Shown here piece after piece: positions 25,023-37,073 of a stretch of 64,000 nucleotides of DNA; the stretch's first letter is position 1; the number at the start of each line of letters is the position of its first letter. This stretch comes from Paramecium sonneborni (lineage: Eukaryota; Ciliophora; Oligohymenophorea; Peniculida; Parameciidae). Below the pieces are notes generated by a model. It was not told the DNA's origin, ran no database searches, and saw only the letters and a program-made list of their open reading frames with translations. A program made the translations under genes and the position numbers. The DNA is taken from the NCBI GenBank assembly GCA_905182985.1, contig CAJJDN010000025.1:301487-365486 (forward strand), in the 5' to 3' direction.

Positions 25023-26008
25023 ATGTTTCCAGATAATAAATCCATAGAATTATCAAATTCTATTACAAATGAAGAAAGTGAAATTGAAAAATTATCTTAA
25101 GCATATGCTGATAAATACTATTACGAAATGAAGTTTGAGTAATATCAAAATTTACTCACTTAATAATAAGGCACCATTACTAAATTACTCAATGAAAAAA
25201 AAGACTTACTTGCCAGACTTGAATCTGCAAAAAGTAATGAAAAAGAAATTAGCCTTCTATAATAATTAGAAATTAAATTCATAGAAAGTTAAAAAGAAAA
25301 ATAATAGTTATAAAATGAATCTCAACAGTATAAATATCAAGTCGAATAACTTCTTACTGCTAATAATGAATTACAATAATCTTTTCAATCCTTACATAAT
25401 TAATTTGTTGAATATAAGGATAAATAAGATAATTATTCAATTAAATAATAAGAATTGATTGCAAAATTGACTGATGATATTGGAAATCAAAAATATTTAC
25501 AAGAAATTCATTCTCAAATTTAAACTATCAAAATTTCAAATAATTTACTAACTGAATAATTATCTTAACAGGAACTTAATTTTTAAATCAAACTTTAAGA
25601 AATATAAGAAAAATAAGTTATCTAAACTAATGAATTAACTTAAGATTTTGAATCTCAAATTGAACAAAAAGAAGAAGAATTGCATATAATCAAAATGGAA
25701 CTTGAAAAATTTAAATCAGAAAGTTAAAAACTTCAAAATGAAAACTGTTTACTTTAAAATCAGATTTAATAATTGAATTAGAGGTATACAATAAACAATA
25801 AATTTATTTTAGTTACTAAGATGATGTCTAAGCTTAAGCATAACTACTTTCAGAGTAGGTGGCAGAGTATAAGATAGTTATATAAAATTTAGAAAATCAA
25901 TTATATCAAATGAATCAAGAGATAAAACAAAGAGATCGATCTTCTTCAAAGGATAGCATGATAAATTCTAGATTGATTTCTAATTATATTAGCAGATATA
26001 AATAATGA
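25023..26008 (+). CDS. Uncharacterised coiled-coil protein H
   Basis: The frame MFPDNKSIELSNSITNEESE starts at ATG 25023. The frame is also open a little upstream, so an earlier start is possible. Nearly the whole protein is heptad coiled coil rich in Q, E and K (LLARLESAKSNEKEISLLQQ, ELHIIKMELEKFKSESQKLQ). Around 25747-25763 the frame changes. The simplest bridge is a 17-base GT...AG intron; a 41-base alternative starting earlier also works. The downstream frame LIIELEVYNKQQIYFS continues the coiled coil and ends SSSKDSMINSRLISNYISRY at TGA 26006-26008. No specific family recognised. Confidence 0.6.
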
Positions 26009-26096
26009 ATTTAAATCTAATTCTATTTATATTAAATTATTTTAATAGAATTATTATCAAAAAAATTTTCATTAATTATTTACCTCATGAATATCT

Positions 26097-26483
26097 ATTT
26101 TGATGATTAATATATTTAGATAACTTAGAACTTAACATTCCAATAGTTATTTTAACATTTAGGAAAAAGTGGAAATATAAATGATAAAATTTTATTGAAA
26201 AATGATTAGATCTTGACAATAAATGAAAATAACTTTATCAAAGATCATGTAAAATAAGAGGATAAACTCAAATTAGTGGTTAGTTTAAAATCTATTTTTA
26301 GGAAAAGCAATCGTATCGGCCAATTGCATTTACAAGTCCTTAATTTCCTAATAATAATACATTTTTTGATCCGAGAGCATCATAGGTGATCTATTCAGAA
26401 AATTAGCAATAGCCAGGCAAAATTCTAATTGGAATAAACTAATAATAATAATCAAAGTAATAAGTAATATAATCATAACTAAT

Positions 26484-26514
<31 letters not shown>

Positions 26515-27171
26515 TTACAAATATAATAATAATAACAACAATAACAACAATAATAATACTAATAATAAGTTAATAATTTATAATTAAAACCATAATAATA
26601 ATAAAATCATCAATATGCATAATAATAATAAGTTTAGAATTATACTTAATAAAATGTTTAACAGTATTAAAATTAAACTTAACAAATACCTCAAATCCCA
26701 CCGATCTAAGATAAAACAAATGCTCAAATAAATATATTTGAAACTGTTTTTTGTAATTAAAATAATGATTAAGACAAAGAAAAAAATTAGATGAACAAAA
26801 ATAATTAACCTGGAAATAAAGAGTAATAATATAATTATATTCAAAGAAATTAATTTGAAAAGTATGGCTTTAGTTTTAGGATAGATAATTATGGAGATGA
26901 TATTTAGATTGAAAAATTAGATAAGTCATTTATTCTTAGATTGGATAAATCCTATCAATTGGATCTCATCACAAAGTTTGATATAACTGATATTAAAAAA
27001 GAATTCGAACACAACATTATTGGAGTACTCAATTAGACCAGAATATCTAATAACATAAAATTTTTGCTGTACAATTCAATGGAGGGAGATAAGTAGGATT
27101 AAAATTATATATGGAATGATTTTTAAGATATATAAATTTAATAAATAATACATATTAATAATTCTAATAAA
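26097..27171 (+). CDS. Gln-rich protein, open in frame into the Nudix domain
   Basis: ATG 26097 starts MNIYFDDQYIQITQNLTFQQ. After a 26-nt intron the sequence KQSYRPIAFTSPQFPNNNTF leads into a polyglutamine tract of CAA/TAA/TAG codons (about 26440-26660). A globular-looking C-terminal part follows: KYGFSFRIDNYGDDIQIEKL, RLDKSYQLDLITKFDITDIK and NNIKFLLYNS. No TGA separates this frame from the Nudix ATG at 27172; the last codons before it are AT-rich. So it is either one protein with a C-terminal Nudix domain or two genes with a missed intron or stop. No domain is recognised in this part. Confidence 0.55.
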
Positions 27172-28100
27172 ATGAGTATTTGTAGAAGAAGTGCTACATT
27201 AATTTCGATTCAGGATGATTTTAAAGTGCTAATGTTAAAAAGGAGCAATGAGATTTCATTTGGTGGATCTTTTGCCTTTCCTGGTGGAGTTCTTGAAGAA
27301 ACAGATTATAAATTTGCTTAAGCAGATTCTTCATTAATTTAATAAAATCATTAAAAGTATTATTGCCATCAAATATTTACATGGTACGATTCATCCTTAA
27401 TTGCTGCTATTCAAGAAACTATAGAAGAAACTAATATTTAGTTGGATTATAAATAAATATATTCATAAATAAAACCATTCATTAGAATCATTACACCATA
27501 AATGATGAAAAAAAGATATGACACATAGTTTTTTGTTTTAAATTTAAACAATTATGACAAATTAAATATTAATAAGAGTGAAAGTATAAGCTACAAATGG
27601 AATACTCCTTTAGGATTTCTGGAAAAATTTATAAATAATTAGATAAGTTTATTTCCACCAATATTTTTATAATAAATTATACTTAAATTATTGGGAAGTT
27701 TTTAAAATATTATTACCTATATAAATTAAGGAGATCTTTTAAAGTATCCATATCCTCATATTTTTTAATTTAGTATCTATATATTTATGAGTTTTTATAA
27801 GCAAGTAAAGGAATTATTAATTATCAAGATCCAAACTATGATTTATAAAAACTTTTAGAAACAGAATAAACTGATTATTTGAAAAATGAATTGAAAGTTA
27901 GATATAATCGAATTGATAGATCAGATTTTAGATTTTAATTAGAGGGAAATTTGAAAAAATTGAATGGACATATAGGAATGTTTAAAAATTCACCTTTAGC
28001 ATTCTTAAATGGTGAAATTATAAATGATAACTAATTTATTTTAAAAACAAACCAAGATTATGAGGATGAAAAATAAAAAATTAATTAATTTTTAATTTGT
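27172..28100 (+). CDS. Nudix hydrolase, NUDT19-like
   Basis: From ATG 27172, MSICRRSATLISI leads into LMLKRSNEISFGGSFAFPGG, VLEE and AAIQETIEETNIQLD. This matches the split Nudix box of the NUDT19/RP2p group, where the G-x5-E half and the REx2EE half are separated by an insertion. Nudix enzymes hydrolyse nucleoside-diphosphate-linked substrates (acyl-CoAs for NUDT19). The REUXEEXGU half reads Q-E-T-I-E-E-T-N-I here, so Arg is replaced by Gln and Gly by Asn, while the Glu residues that bind metal are kept. A 29-nt intron near 27777-27805 joins PYPHIFQF to SKGIINYQDPNYD. I could not find an in-frame TGA before the converging kinesin stop at 28108, so the 3' end is approximate. Confidence 0.72.
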
Positions 28101-28107
28101 ATTGTAT

Positions 28108-31100
28108 TCACTAGAATTGGAAAGTCTATTAAGCTTTTGGTTTAGATTATCTTTAAACACTACCAGAATTAATATTAATTCTATTATTATCTCTTAAAAC
28201 ATCATTTTATACTGCAGGACTCTATGCTTTAGTTTATATTTAAGGATTATCTTTTTGTACAGCATAAAATTTCTATTTCATAACTAGTAAATCTTTTTCC
28301 ATAGTTTGATATTTAAGATTTTTTCCTTCTTAATCTTTATTCCTCTATTAAATTTCCTATTTGCAATCCTAGATAATATAAAATATCATACAATCAACTC
28401 TTAAATAAGTAATTATACAGATTAAATAATCTTATCACCATCACTACCCTTAATAGTTGAAAATCTGTTTTTGACTCCACTTAAATTTAAAATTTAATTA
28501 AGTTTAGTCATTTCATTATTCAATCTCTAATTTTCGACAATTAATTTTTACTATAAATTAAAAATAAATAAATACCATATCTAATTTTGAGATATTCTAC
28601 TATTAATTATCTGAATCAGTATTTTTTCGATTTTATTATTATTATTACAATAATTTATTTTTTTCTTCGATCTCTTTCTGTAACTATTCTGATAAATATA
28701 ACTTTTCTTATTTCAAAGATGAATTTTCTTATTTTATTGTATTTAAGTATCTTATTTTTTAAGATGGATTATTATGACCTCCAAGTTAAGCTATATCTTT
28801 TTGCATTTCTTCAATTTATTTATAAAGCATAGATCTCTCATTATTTGATTTGGTTAGCTTTTCATGTTACTCTTGTAATTCCTTCTTTAATTTAAGATTC
28901 TCTTCCTCTAATGTATGCATTTGTACTAATGCTTGATCTTTTTAATCTTTAATTTATTCATTCTCATCTTCTCTTTCTTGATTTTAAGACTAGATATTAA
29001 TATAAAGAATTACTAATATTGCATTATGTTCAGCTTCTAATTTTAGATATTAATCTTTGATATCATTTATCTCTTTTTCTTATTATTTACAAAACTCTTT
29101 TGCTCTATCATGAACATTTTTTAATGTTTCTTCATTTTATAATAGAGCTTGCTCTAATTAAACAATAATCTAAATAAAATTAAAAGTCTTACTTATTATT
29201 TTTTATCAATCTTTTATTTTAATTCATTATTTTCTTTAGTAACTTTATCTGCAATATGGCTATACTGTTCTCTTATCTATGATTCTTATTTCATCTAGGA
29301 TTCCAATCTTGTAAATTGATCTTTTAAGAGATTATACTTCTCCTATTATTCACTAAATTAGGTGCTTTAAAAGTCATTTTATTTTTAGATTGATTAATAT
29401 TTATGTACATTTTCTTAAATTTAATGTGTATATTCTTCCAGTTAATTTTTTAACTAAATATTCGCATTTTCAAGTCCTTAAATAATTTTCTATTTATATT
29501 AATAAATAAATATACAGTAAATTTGTTTTAGTCAGATTTTAATTTATCTTTTAGATGTTGAATATCCTTTTGAGTTTATAGATTTAAATCCTCTTTGGTT
29601 TCAAAAGCACATTATAATCCATTTACTTATTTACTTAATTATTCAATCATCTGATCCTTTTATTATAATTACTTTTAATGTATATCTAACTAATCTACTA
29701 ATTCTTAAACTTCTTTTTTGTGTTAATCTTCATTTTTTTTTAAATGTAAAGAATATTGCTTAATTTCTAATTCCATTTATTTAGTTAACTTCTTAACTGC
29801 TGATTTATTTTCATCTACTTGTGCTTATTTTTAATCTAATTCAACTCTCATCTAATCTATTTCCTCATGTTATGAATCAATATGTTAATTTAATTATTAT
29901 ATTTCCTTCTTTAAAAGCTAATTATCTTTAGATGTTAATTCCAATTATTACTATAAATTTGTATTTAAATAATTTAATTATAATTTTAATTATTCTATTT
30001 ATTGTTCTTTTAATTGTAGATCATTTAAATTAACACTTATTTTTGATTCAAGTTTGTGAATTTCTTTTTACTTGTCATTTATTTAGATTTTTAAAATATT
30101 ATTATCAGTTTCCATTTAATCTGTTTCTTTTTTCCAAATTTGAGAACTTTTATCTAGAATCTAATTTTATTTATTTAATTCTTATTATAAAAATTCAATT
30201 GATTATTCTTTATCATTAATTGTATTAGATAAACCTTAAATTTAAGATTATAATAAGTTTGATTTATTTTAAGATTCATTTAACTATTATTCTAATTAAC
30301 AAATAGTTAATTTAAATTTATTGGATTCACTTTCAATATCTTTAACTTTTTCATTCAAAGCTGTTTTTTCATTAGTCAATTATTCTATTGTTTTTATCTT
30401 AATTTATAATTTTTAAGTCATATCTTACAATTTACCTTACTATTATATTTCTAAAGTATTTCTGCTTTACTAATTATCATTCTCTATCGAGATTATTTTT
30501 TATTATAATTATTGTATTTCTTTTGACTAGCTCTCTATTTTGGACTTCTGTTATAGCACATCTCTTTTCATTTCGGAGTTAACTTAGTCTTTTTGTTCCA
30601 TCCTAGCTTACAAAGAAATGTATAGTTCATGAACTTGGTTATAATGATCCGATGTTTCTTGAATTACAGCCTGCTTACTTTCTAATTGCTTTTATAATAA
30701 GTCAACACTGGACATTTGTTCTTTTTGAATTTCTTCAAACTCACATTTCTATGTTTCAAACATTATTTCTAATTGAGAACTTTTTTAGCTCTCATTTTGT
30801 AATTTTTAATTCAATAACTATTCAATATAGCAAATAAATTACACTGATTTAAGATTCTAATTAAGATTTCATTTATGAATATTATTATTCTTATTCTTTT
30901 ATTAAGCAATTTAATGAGAGAATCTTAAAATTATAAAATTAAAAAATACTTCTTAATTTAATTTCCCTAAATCACAATCCTTTTTTGAATTCAACTAAGA
31001 AATTAACAGTTCAAAATCTTTCTTTTATTATTTCATTTAATCTTAATAATTCTTCTCTAAATCAAAATTTTAAATTTATTAATTTTGTTAAAATTTTTTC

Positions 31101-33908
31101 ATTTCTTCTTAATAATTTTGTTAGATCTAATAAAGTTATAATTAAGTATTTTAAAGTTCTTCAGTTTTTTAGTTAAAATCTTGAATTAAAATATCCTTTT
31201 CCTTTAATATTTCTTACTTAACTTTTTATAAAAGAGAATTTTCATTCTATAAAATTTAATTATCTCTTTATAATTATTGTAGCTATGTAAACAATTCTTA
31301 TTCTGAATTTTCTAATTTAGAAACTGATAATTACAATTATTCTTACACAACTTTTAATTCATTTTGTTATTGGGTGCATTCTTTTTTTAGATTGATATTT
31401 TCCAATTCTAAAATTTAAATAGACTTTTATTATTATTGAATTTTATTTTCTTTTTCATTTAATTCATTATTTAATTATAAAACCTGTCTTTCATAAGAAG
31501 ATATTTATGATTTGAATTCTGAAATAGCTATATCATTATCTAAAATGATTGTTTTTATTTCACAGAGTTTTTCTTCATTTTCTGATAACTTTTAAGCTAA
31601 TTAACTATTTGTATTTTATTCATTTATAATTTACTTTTTGAATTCTAGATTTAATTAATTTAATTGTTAATAATCATTAGATTATTATTAATTCTTATCT
31701 TCTAATTGAATAATTTATTATTCAAGCCCAAATATGAATTATTTAGAATTATCTTAGAAAGCAGTAATATTAGTTTGAGATTATTCATAATTATTTTGAA
31801 TTTCTTATTTTTCAGTTTAAATTTATTAATTTTCAATCTTAAGTTACTAAATAATCTGTTCTGAATTATTTAATAATTCTTCTAATTCTTAATTTTAATT
31901 CTTAAGTTCTTAATTAAGATCACTTATTCTGTTTTTCAAATCTAAAATTTGTTTATCTCTAACATCAACAACTTCATCATTTTCATTAAAAGTGATGCCA
32001 TTTTCCTATAATTTTTGAAATATTTGTTTTTCAATCTCTTTGATTTAATCTTCCATTAAGACTAATTTTTATGTCTATTCTGATAATAACTTTTCTTTGT
32101 ATTCTGATTAGGTTTCTAATTCTTTAAATTTTTCTAAGGTGACATATTATGAATTAAATTATAGATCAAGTTATTATTGGAATTATCTTCTTTCATTAAG
32201 AGAATTCTAATGAATTAAAATATAATAGATACTTAAACTGTTTCAACTATTTCTTTTAATAAATTAAGATTAGTATCAACTTAGACTTAAACTTTTGATA
32301 CTGTTTATGTAGCTCCTTGCTACTCTTTTAAAGTTAAATTTTCATAAAATGTTTTCATAACTAAACCTTAGCATTGTAAAGCATATGCTAATTATTATTA
32401 AATTTATTATTGTATGTCATCTGGTGATTAATTTAATTTTAATTTTTAAATTTATTCATTTTGCAATTTAATAACAAATTTTAATTATTATTCTAATTGT
32501 TATCCTAATTAAAATCCTTCTTTTAATTACTTAATTCCATTTAAATATTTTTCAATTTCTAAAAACAAAGCAGTTTCACTTTCTGTTGATTATTCTAGAT
32601 AACACTTTAATATTTCTTCAAGCTTAATATATTTTTAATCATTAATCATTAAACTTTCTAATTCTAAGGATTGTAAAACTAAAGAATAAGATGAAATAAA
32701 TACACTATTCATTAATAAAGGATTATTATTATTTTTATTCAAATTTTTTCGGTGATTCCCATTTTTATTATTAAGTAACACTTTTAGCAAGTTCTTATTT
32801 AAGTCTTTTAATTTCATTTTTAAGACTTTCTAAATTGCCACTTTCATCTTCATTAATTCTAGCTTTATTCTTAACTTATTTGACTCTTTTAGAAAACATA
32901 AGAGTTGATAATGTTTCTTGATAGAATTATTAGGATTGTTATATATTAGCAATAAGATGAGTTCTGGAATTACCACCTAAAGAGTCTTTAAGTAGAAATG
33001 TTAATTTAGAATCTCTATAATGAACAAATGATTAATTATCTTCAACTAGAGAATTGATAACATTTCCTAAAATATGTAAACTTTTATTTATATTGCAACC
33101 TTCTCTCAATCTTTCTCCTTAAACTTATGATTACTTTTATCTTTCACTACCAGCAAGATCTACAAAATGAAATCTTGAAAATCTATGATTAATAACTTAA
33201 GTTTAAGATGATTGTCTTCTTGATTCAAGTTAAATAGTAAAAACACTATGTGATCTTGATGATTCAATATTCATTTAAGTAGATGAAATATGTCTATTTA
33301 GACTTCCTCTTTATAATACTTCTAAAGATTCAGCTACATTAGTACAAACTTCTTCACTTAATTGTTCTACATAAACTCCTTTTTTTAAATCTTCTCTTAA
33401 TTATAAATTTCCTAATTAAGGATTTAAAAGATCTATTATATGTTCATTATAGATTTCCAAATAACTGCATTTAACTAAATATTCTACATTTTCCGATTAA
33501 TCCTCCAAAATACAATTAAACAAAAAATCAATCACTCTTGGTAATAAACCTGGTTATTTCTAAGTACCCATCATTGTATATGTTTTACCACTTCCTGTTT
33601 ATCCATAAACAAACACACAACCATTATAACCATCAAGACAATTAATTGCTTATTATTTTCCTACTATATTAAATATGTCTTCTTAACTTGAATCTTACTA
33701 TGCTACATAATCAAAATAAAAATATTTCTAATCTTACTATTATTATTGATTGCCCTCAATAATAATTGTATTTTTTAAATTGGAATCCAGTTTTATACAT
33801 GATCTTCCATCTTCTAATAAGGGTCTTACATTATTAATTAAACGATTCTTACTTTATTCTTATAGAAACTTGAATATTGTCTCGTTCAGCCTTAAATTTA
33901 TCTGTCAT
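28108..33908 (-). CDS. Kinesin with N-terminal motor and very long coiled-coil tail
   Basis: ATG 33906-33908 opens [18 protein letters not shown]; a 28-nt intron then joins [10 protein letters not shown]. The motor has all nucleotide motifs: [16 protein letters not shown] (P-loop), [11 protein letters not shown] (switch I) and VDLAGSER (switch II). It ends [17 protein letters not shown] and [13 protein letters not shown]. More than 1400 residues of almost uninterrupted coiled coil follow (for example KIESQSKEIQQLQQKIISIE, EIQQLNQHIDSQHEEIDQMR). The tail ends [20 protein letters not shown] and a short basic segment, with TGA 28108-28110. Total length is about 1,850-1,900 aa, with several 25-26-nt introns. 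An N-terminal motor plus very long rod is typical of plus-end-directed kinesin-12/KIF15 or CENP-E-like motors. I cannot assign the subfamily. Its start codon is only 41 bp after the stop of the upstream DHHC gene. Confidence 0.93.
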
Positions 33909-33949
33909 TTTTCAATTTTTAAATTTGAAATTATTATAATAAATAACAA

Positions 33950-35837
33950 TCAAGAAATTATTCCTGTTGTAAGGCTTGTATTATCATGGTAAACATAATT
34001 GTAATCTTAACAATTCTTATTACTAAATAGCAATTGACAGCAATTCCTTAGACAATTTGAATTGTTAATATCATTCTCCACTTAACTGGTTTACAGCAAA
34101 CTTGATTGTTAATTACTAAAAAATTCATTAAAATAATAATACTTAAATCTTCTATATTTTTTACTTAACCTTTCAAAAGTAGTTCTATTATAATAAATAT
34201 TCCTAAGCTATGTACATATTATAACAATTAATAAAACAAAAAATATTAAAGTTAATAATAGTTCTAACACTATGTATTCTATTTTAACACCTTTTGAAAT
34301 ATTTAAATACTTTCTAAAATCATTGAGTTAATTAAAAATAATATCAAGTTTGTTCAACTAATATTAATTTTAAGATGTAATTCCAATTAAAGATAAATTC
34401 CCTACTATTTCTATAAAAAGAATAATAGAAATAAATAATTAAAATCCTATAGTAAAGAAAGTAAACCAAATAAAAATCATGAATAAAAAATGATTTTTAG
34501 CTCCAATACAATTATTTATCCATGGACAATGATGGTCATATACTATGATACATTTATTACAAAAATCACAATGACGACTTCTTTAAGCCTTTAGAGTTTC
34601 ACATTCTGAACAAATTTCTAATTTTTTTGGATTATTTTATAGAATTTTATAGAATACTTATCCATCATTTTTGTATTGAGTTTAATATCCAGGATCAGAT
34701 TTAACCATATACACAAATAAAAAGATCTCTAATATATCTGAAATTATTTATATATAACCAAACAAATTATTTCCGATTGTGAAAAGAATTTAATAGATTA
34801 AATTAAGGAATAACATGAATATAAAATTGTACATTTATAATTTGCACTTTTTATTCTAGATATATTTATTAAAATAATAGTACAATTCTAGGCTTATTTT
34901 TCTATCCAAATATATTATTACATTTAATATTCCCCTCCTAATATTCCAAAATCATTTAACTAATAGTTGGAAAATCATTTTCAACAGCCAATTAATAGGC
35001 AGTCTTATTCTGTTTATTTCTTAATCTTGTTTTAGCATTATATAGTAGTAATTTTTTTGTGATTTTGTATTCTCCACTTATAGCTGAAACATGCAGAGAA
35101 GTGCATCCATAAATATTTTTAGTGTTTATTTTACAACCCCAAGTTAAGAGTAAACCAGCACATTATTCACTGCCTTAATGACTAGCCAAATGCAAAGCTG
35201 TACTAAAATCATTATCCATAATATCAATATCAACTTTAGCAATTTTCACTAAATAGTATAATATGATGGGTTAATCTGATTGTGATGCTATATGCAAATT
35301 AGTTTATCCTTATTTAGTTTTCAAATCTAATTGGATTCCTAACTTAAAAATTGCATCAAGAATTGTAACATTACCTTTTTAAGTAGCTAGATGCATACAT
35401 TAAATTCCAGAATCATTTTATTGAGTAACCCACAATTTAGTTTGAAACTCACTAAAATTTCTTAATGAATAGATACCCGAATTATTTAAGGGAATATGTT
35501 ATTAGATCAATAAAAAGTATATTTTGATCTTTCAAAACAGTCTCCATAAGCAATGTATTTTTTTTTTCATCAACAATTGTATATATATGAATTGGTTACA
35601 TTTGGTTAGAGGTAAAAGGATCTATTCCAAGAAGATATCTGACTCCATTGATATCTCCATTTTTAATTTTGTTTTATAAATCTTAGTAAATCTTTTAAAC
35701 ATCTTAGGCTTAGGCTTATTCCTGAATGAATAAAACGTATAAAATACATTAACAAATGCAGCAGATGAAAATTCAAATCCATGAAGTTCTCTATTGATAA
35801 TACTCTCAGAATCAATAGATTCTAAAAGAGGCTGCAT
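33950..35837 (-). CDS. Ankyrin-repeat DHHC protein S-acyltransferase (HIP14/Akr1-like)
   Basis: ATG 35835-35837 starts [20 protein letters not shown]. Ankyrin repeats follow at about residues 140-300 ([78 protein letters not shown]). Hydrophobic segments precede the catalytic Cys-rich domain: [35 protein letters not shown] and [20 protein letters not shown] is the active site that takes palmitate from acyl-CoA and passes it to protein cysteines. Ankyrin-DHHC enzymes are Golgi/endomembrane proteins that recognise substrates through the repeats. At least one intron is needed before SDPGYQTQY. The C-terminus is TSLTTGIIS at TGA 33950-33952. The N-terminal part is repeated at 36458-37073 next to a telomere. 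Confidence 0.92.
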
Positions 35838-36413
35838 TATAAAATAATTAATTAGGTAAATGTTTTATATTGTATAATATAGAAATTAAAGAGTGCTTAA
35901 ATAATTTGAAATATTTAAGTGAAATATTTATGATAGATAATTCATTAATAAAATTAATAAATATAATGATGATCACTTCGTCCGTGTTTTTGATTGTTTA
36001 TGATATACACTTGTCACTACTCTGAAAATAATCTCTATATATATATATATAATTAAATGTTAAGAAGATTATCTGTGTAAGTCTAATAAATCAAGAAATT
36101 GTATTTTACTTTTTCTGTAAATGAAGGTATATGATGTAGATAATCAGAATACAAGATCTAAATCCTGAATCGATTAAAAGTGATCAAACATTCCAATTCT
36201 GATAAAGACATAGTATCGAATGGTCATATAGAAAATCTATCTATTGATCAAGGTATTTCATTCATATAGTAAACTAGATGGAAGAGTCATAATAGATCTT
36301 AAGTTAGATTAAGACTACAGAAAAATAAAGGCACTTTGTTCAGAAGCTCTTAAAGAATTTGAATGGATTAAGAATTTAGATATTCGTATGGCTCCAAAAA
36401 AAGAAAATGTATT
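35222..36413. repeat. Duplication 4, left copy (read-through contig)
   Basis: These 1192 bases recur as 36458-37649 (offset 1236). The left copy is continuous with the rest of the ankyrin-DHHC gene and ends at 36413, inside the P-loop Fe-S gene, next to the N at 36414. Confidence 0.9.
36057..36413 (+). CDS. HCF101-like gene, truncated 5' copy
   Basis: This is the first 357 bases of the gene annotated in full at 37293-38784, interrupted by the contig end before the N at 36414. It is not a separate gene. Confidence 0.8.
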
Positions 36414-36415
36414 NG

Positions 36416-36449
36416 CCCAACCCCAAACCCAAACCCAAACCCAAACCCA
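36416..36449. other. Telomeric repeat tract (C-strand, CCCAAA-type)
   Basis: Directly after the N, 34 bases of C3A2/C4A3/C3A3 repeats run 5' to 3' on the + strand. This is the orientation of a left chromosome end. Paramecium telomeres are mixtures of C4A2 and C3A3 units. Eight bases (36450-36457) that do not match the other copy separate it from chromosomal sequence matching 35222 onwards. Confidence 0.93.
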
Positions 36450-36457
36450 GATAGTTG

Positions 36458-37073
36458 TATCAATATCAACTTTAGCAATTTTCACTAAATAGTATAATAT
36501 GATGGGTTAATCTGATTGTGATGCTATATGCAAATTAGTTTATCCTTATTTAGTTTTCAAATCTAATTGGATTCCTAACTTAAAAATTGCATCAAGAATT
36601 GTAACATTACCTTTTTAAGTAGCTAGATGCATACATTAAATTCCAGAATCATTTTATTGAGTAACCCACAATTTAGTTTGAAACTCACTAAAATTTCTTA
36701 ATGAATAGATACCCGAATTATTTAAGGGAATATGTTATTAGATCAATAAAAAGTATATTTTGATCTTTCAAAACAGTCTCCATAAGCAATGTATTTTTTT
36801 TTTCATCAACAATTGTATATATATGAATTGGTTACATTTGGTTAGAGGTAAAAGGATCTATTCCAAGAAGATATCTGACTCCATTGATATCTCCATTTTT
36901 AATTTTGTTTTATAAATCTTAGTAAATCTTTTAAACATCTTAGGCTTAGGCTTATTCCTGAATGAATAAAACGTATAAAATACATTAACAAATGCAGCAG
37001 ATGAAAATTCAAATCCATGAAGTTCTCTATTGATAATACTCTCAGAATCAATAGATTCTAAAAGAGGCTGCAT
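36458..37073 (-). pseudogene. Ankyrin-DHHC gene, telomere-truncated N-terminal copy
   Basis: It is identical to the first part of the gene at 35222-35837: [20 protein letters not shown] through the first ankyrin repeats. It then meets the telomere, so the remaining ankyrin repeats and the whole DHHC catalytic domain are missing. On a chromosome ending here this gene could not make an active enzyme. It is a product of alternative chromosome ends or of assembly, not a second locus. Confidence 0.75.

Noticed and set aside
26460..26660. AAT/CAA trinucleotide microsatellite without coding role
   Set aside because: It is in frame with flanking coding sequence and encodes glutamine (TAA, CAA) in this code.
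36416..36449. Interstitial telomeric repeat within a continuous chromosome
   Set aside because: It directly follows an N and is followed by a second copy of sequence already present to its left, so it marks a contig end (chromosome end), not an internal repeat.
35622..37073. Two separate 71-aa minus-strand genes with identical sequence
   Set aside because: Both are the N-terminal part of the ankyrin-DHHC gene. The second is the telomere-capped duplicate and the apparent stop is a TAG Gln codon.
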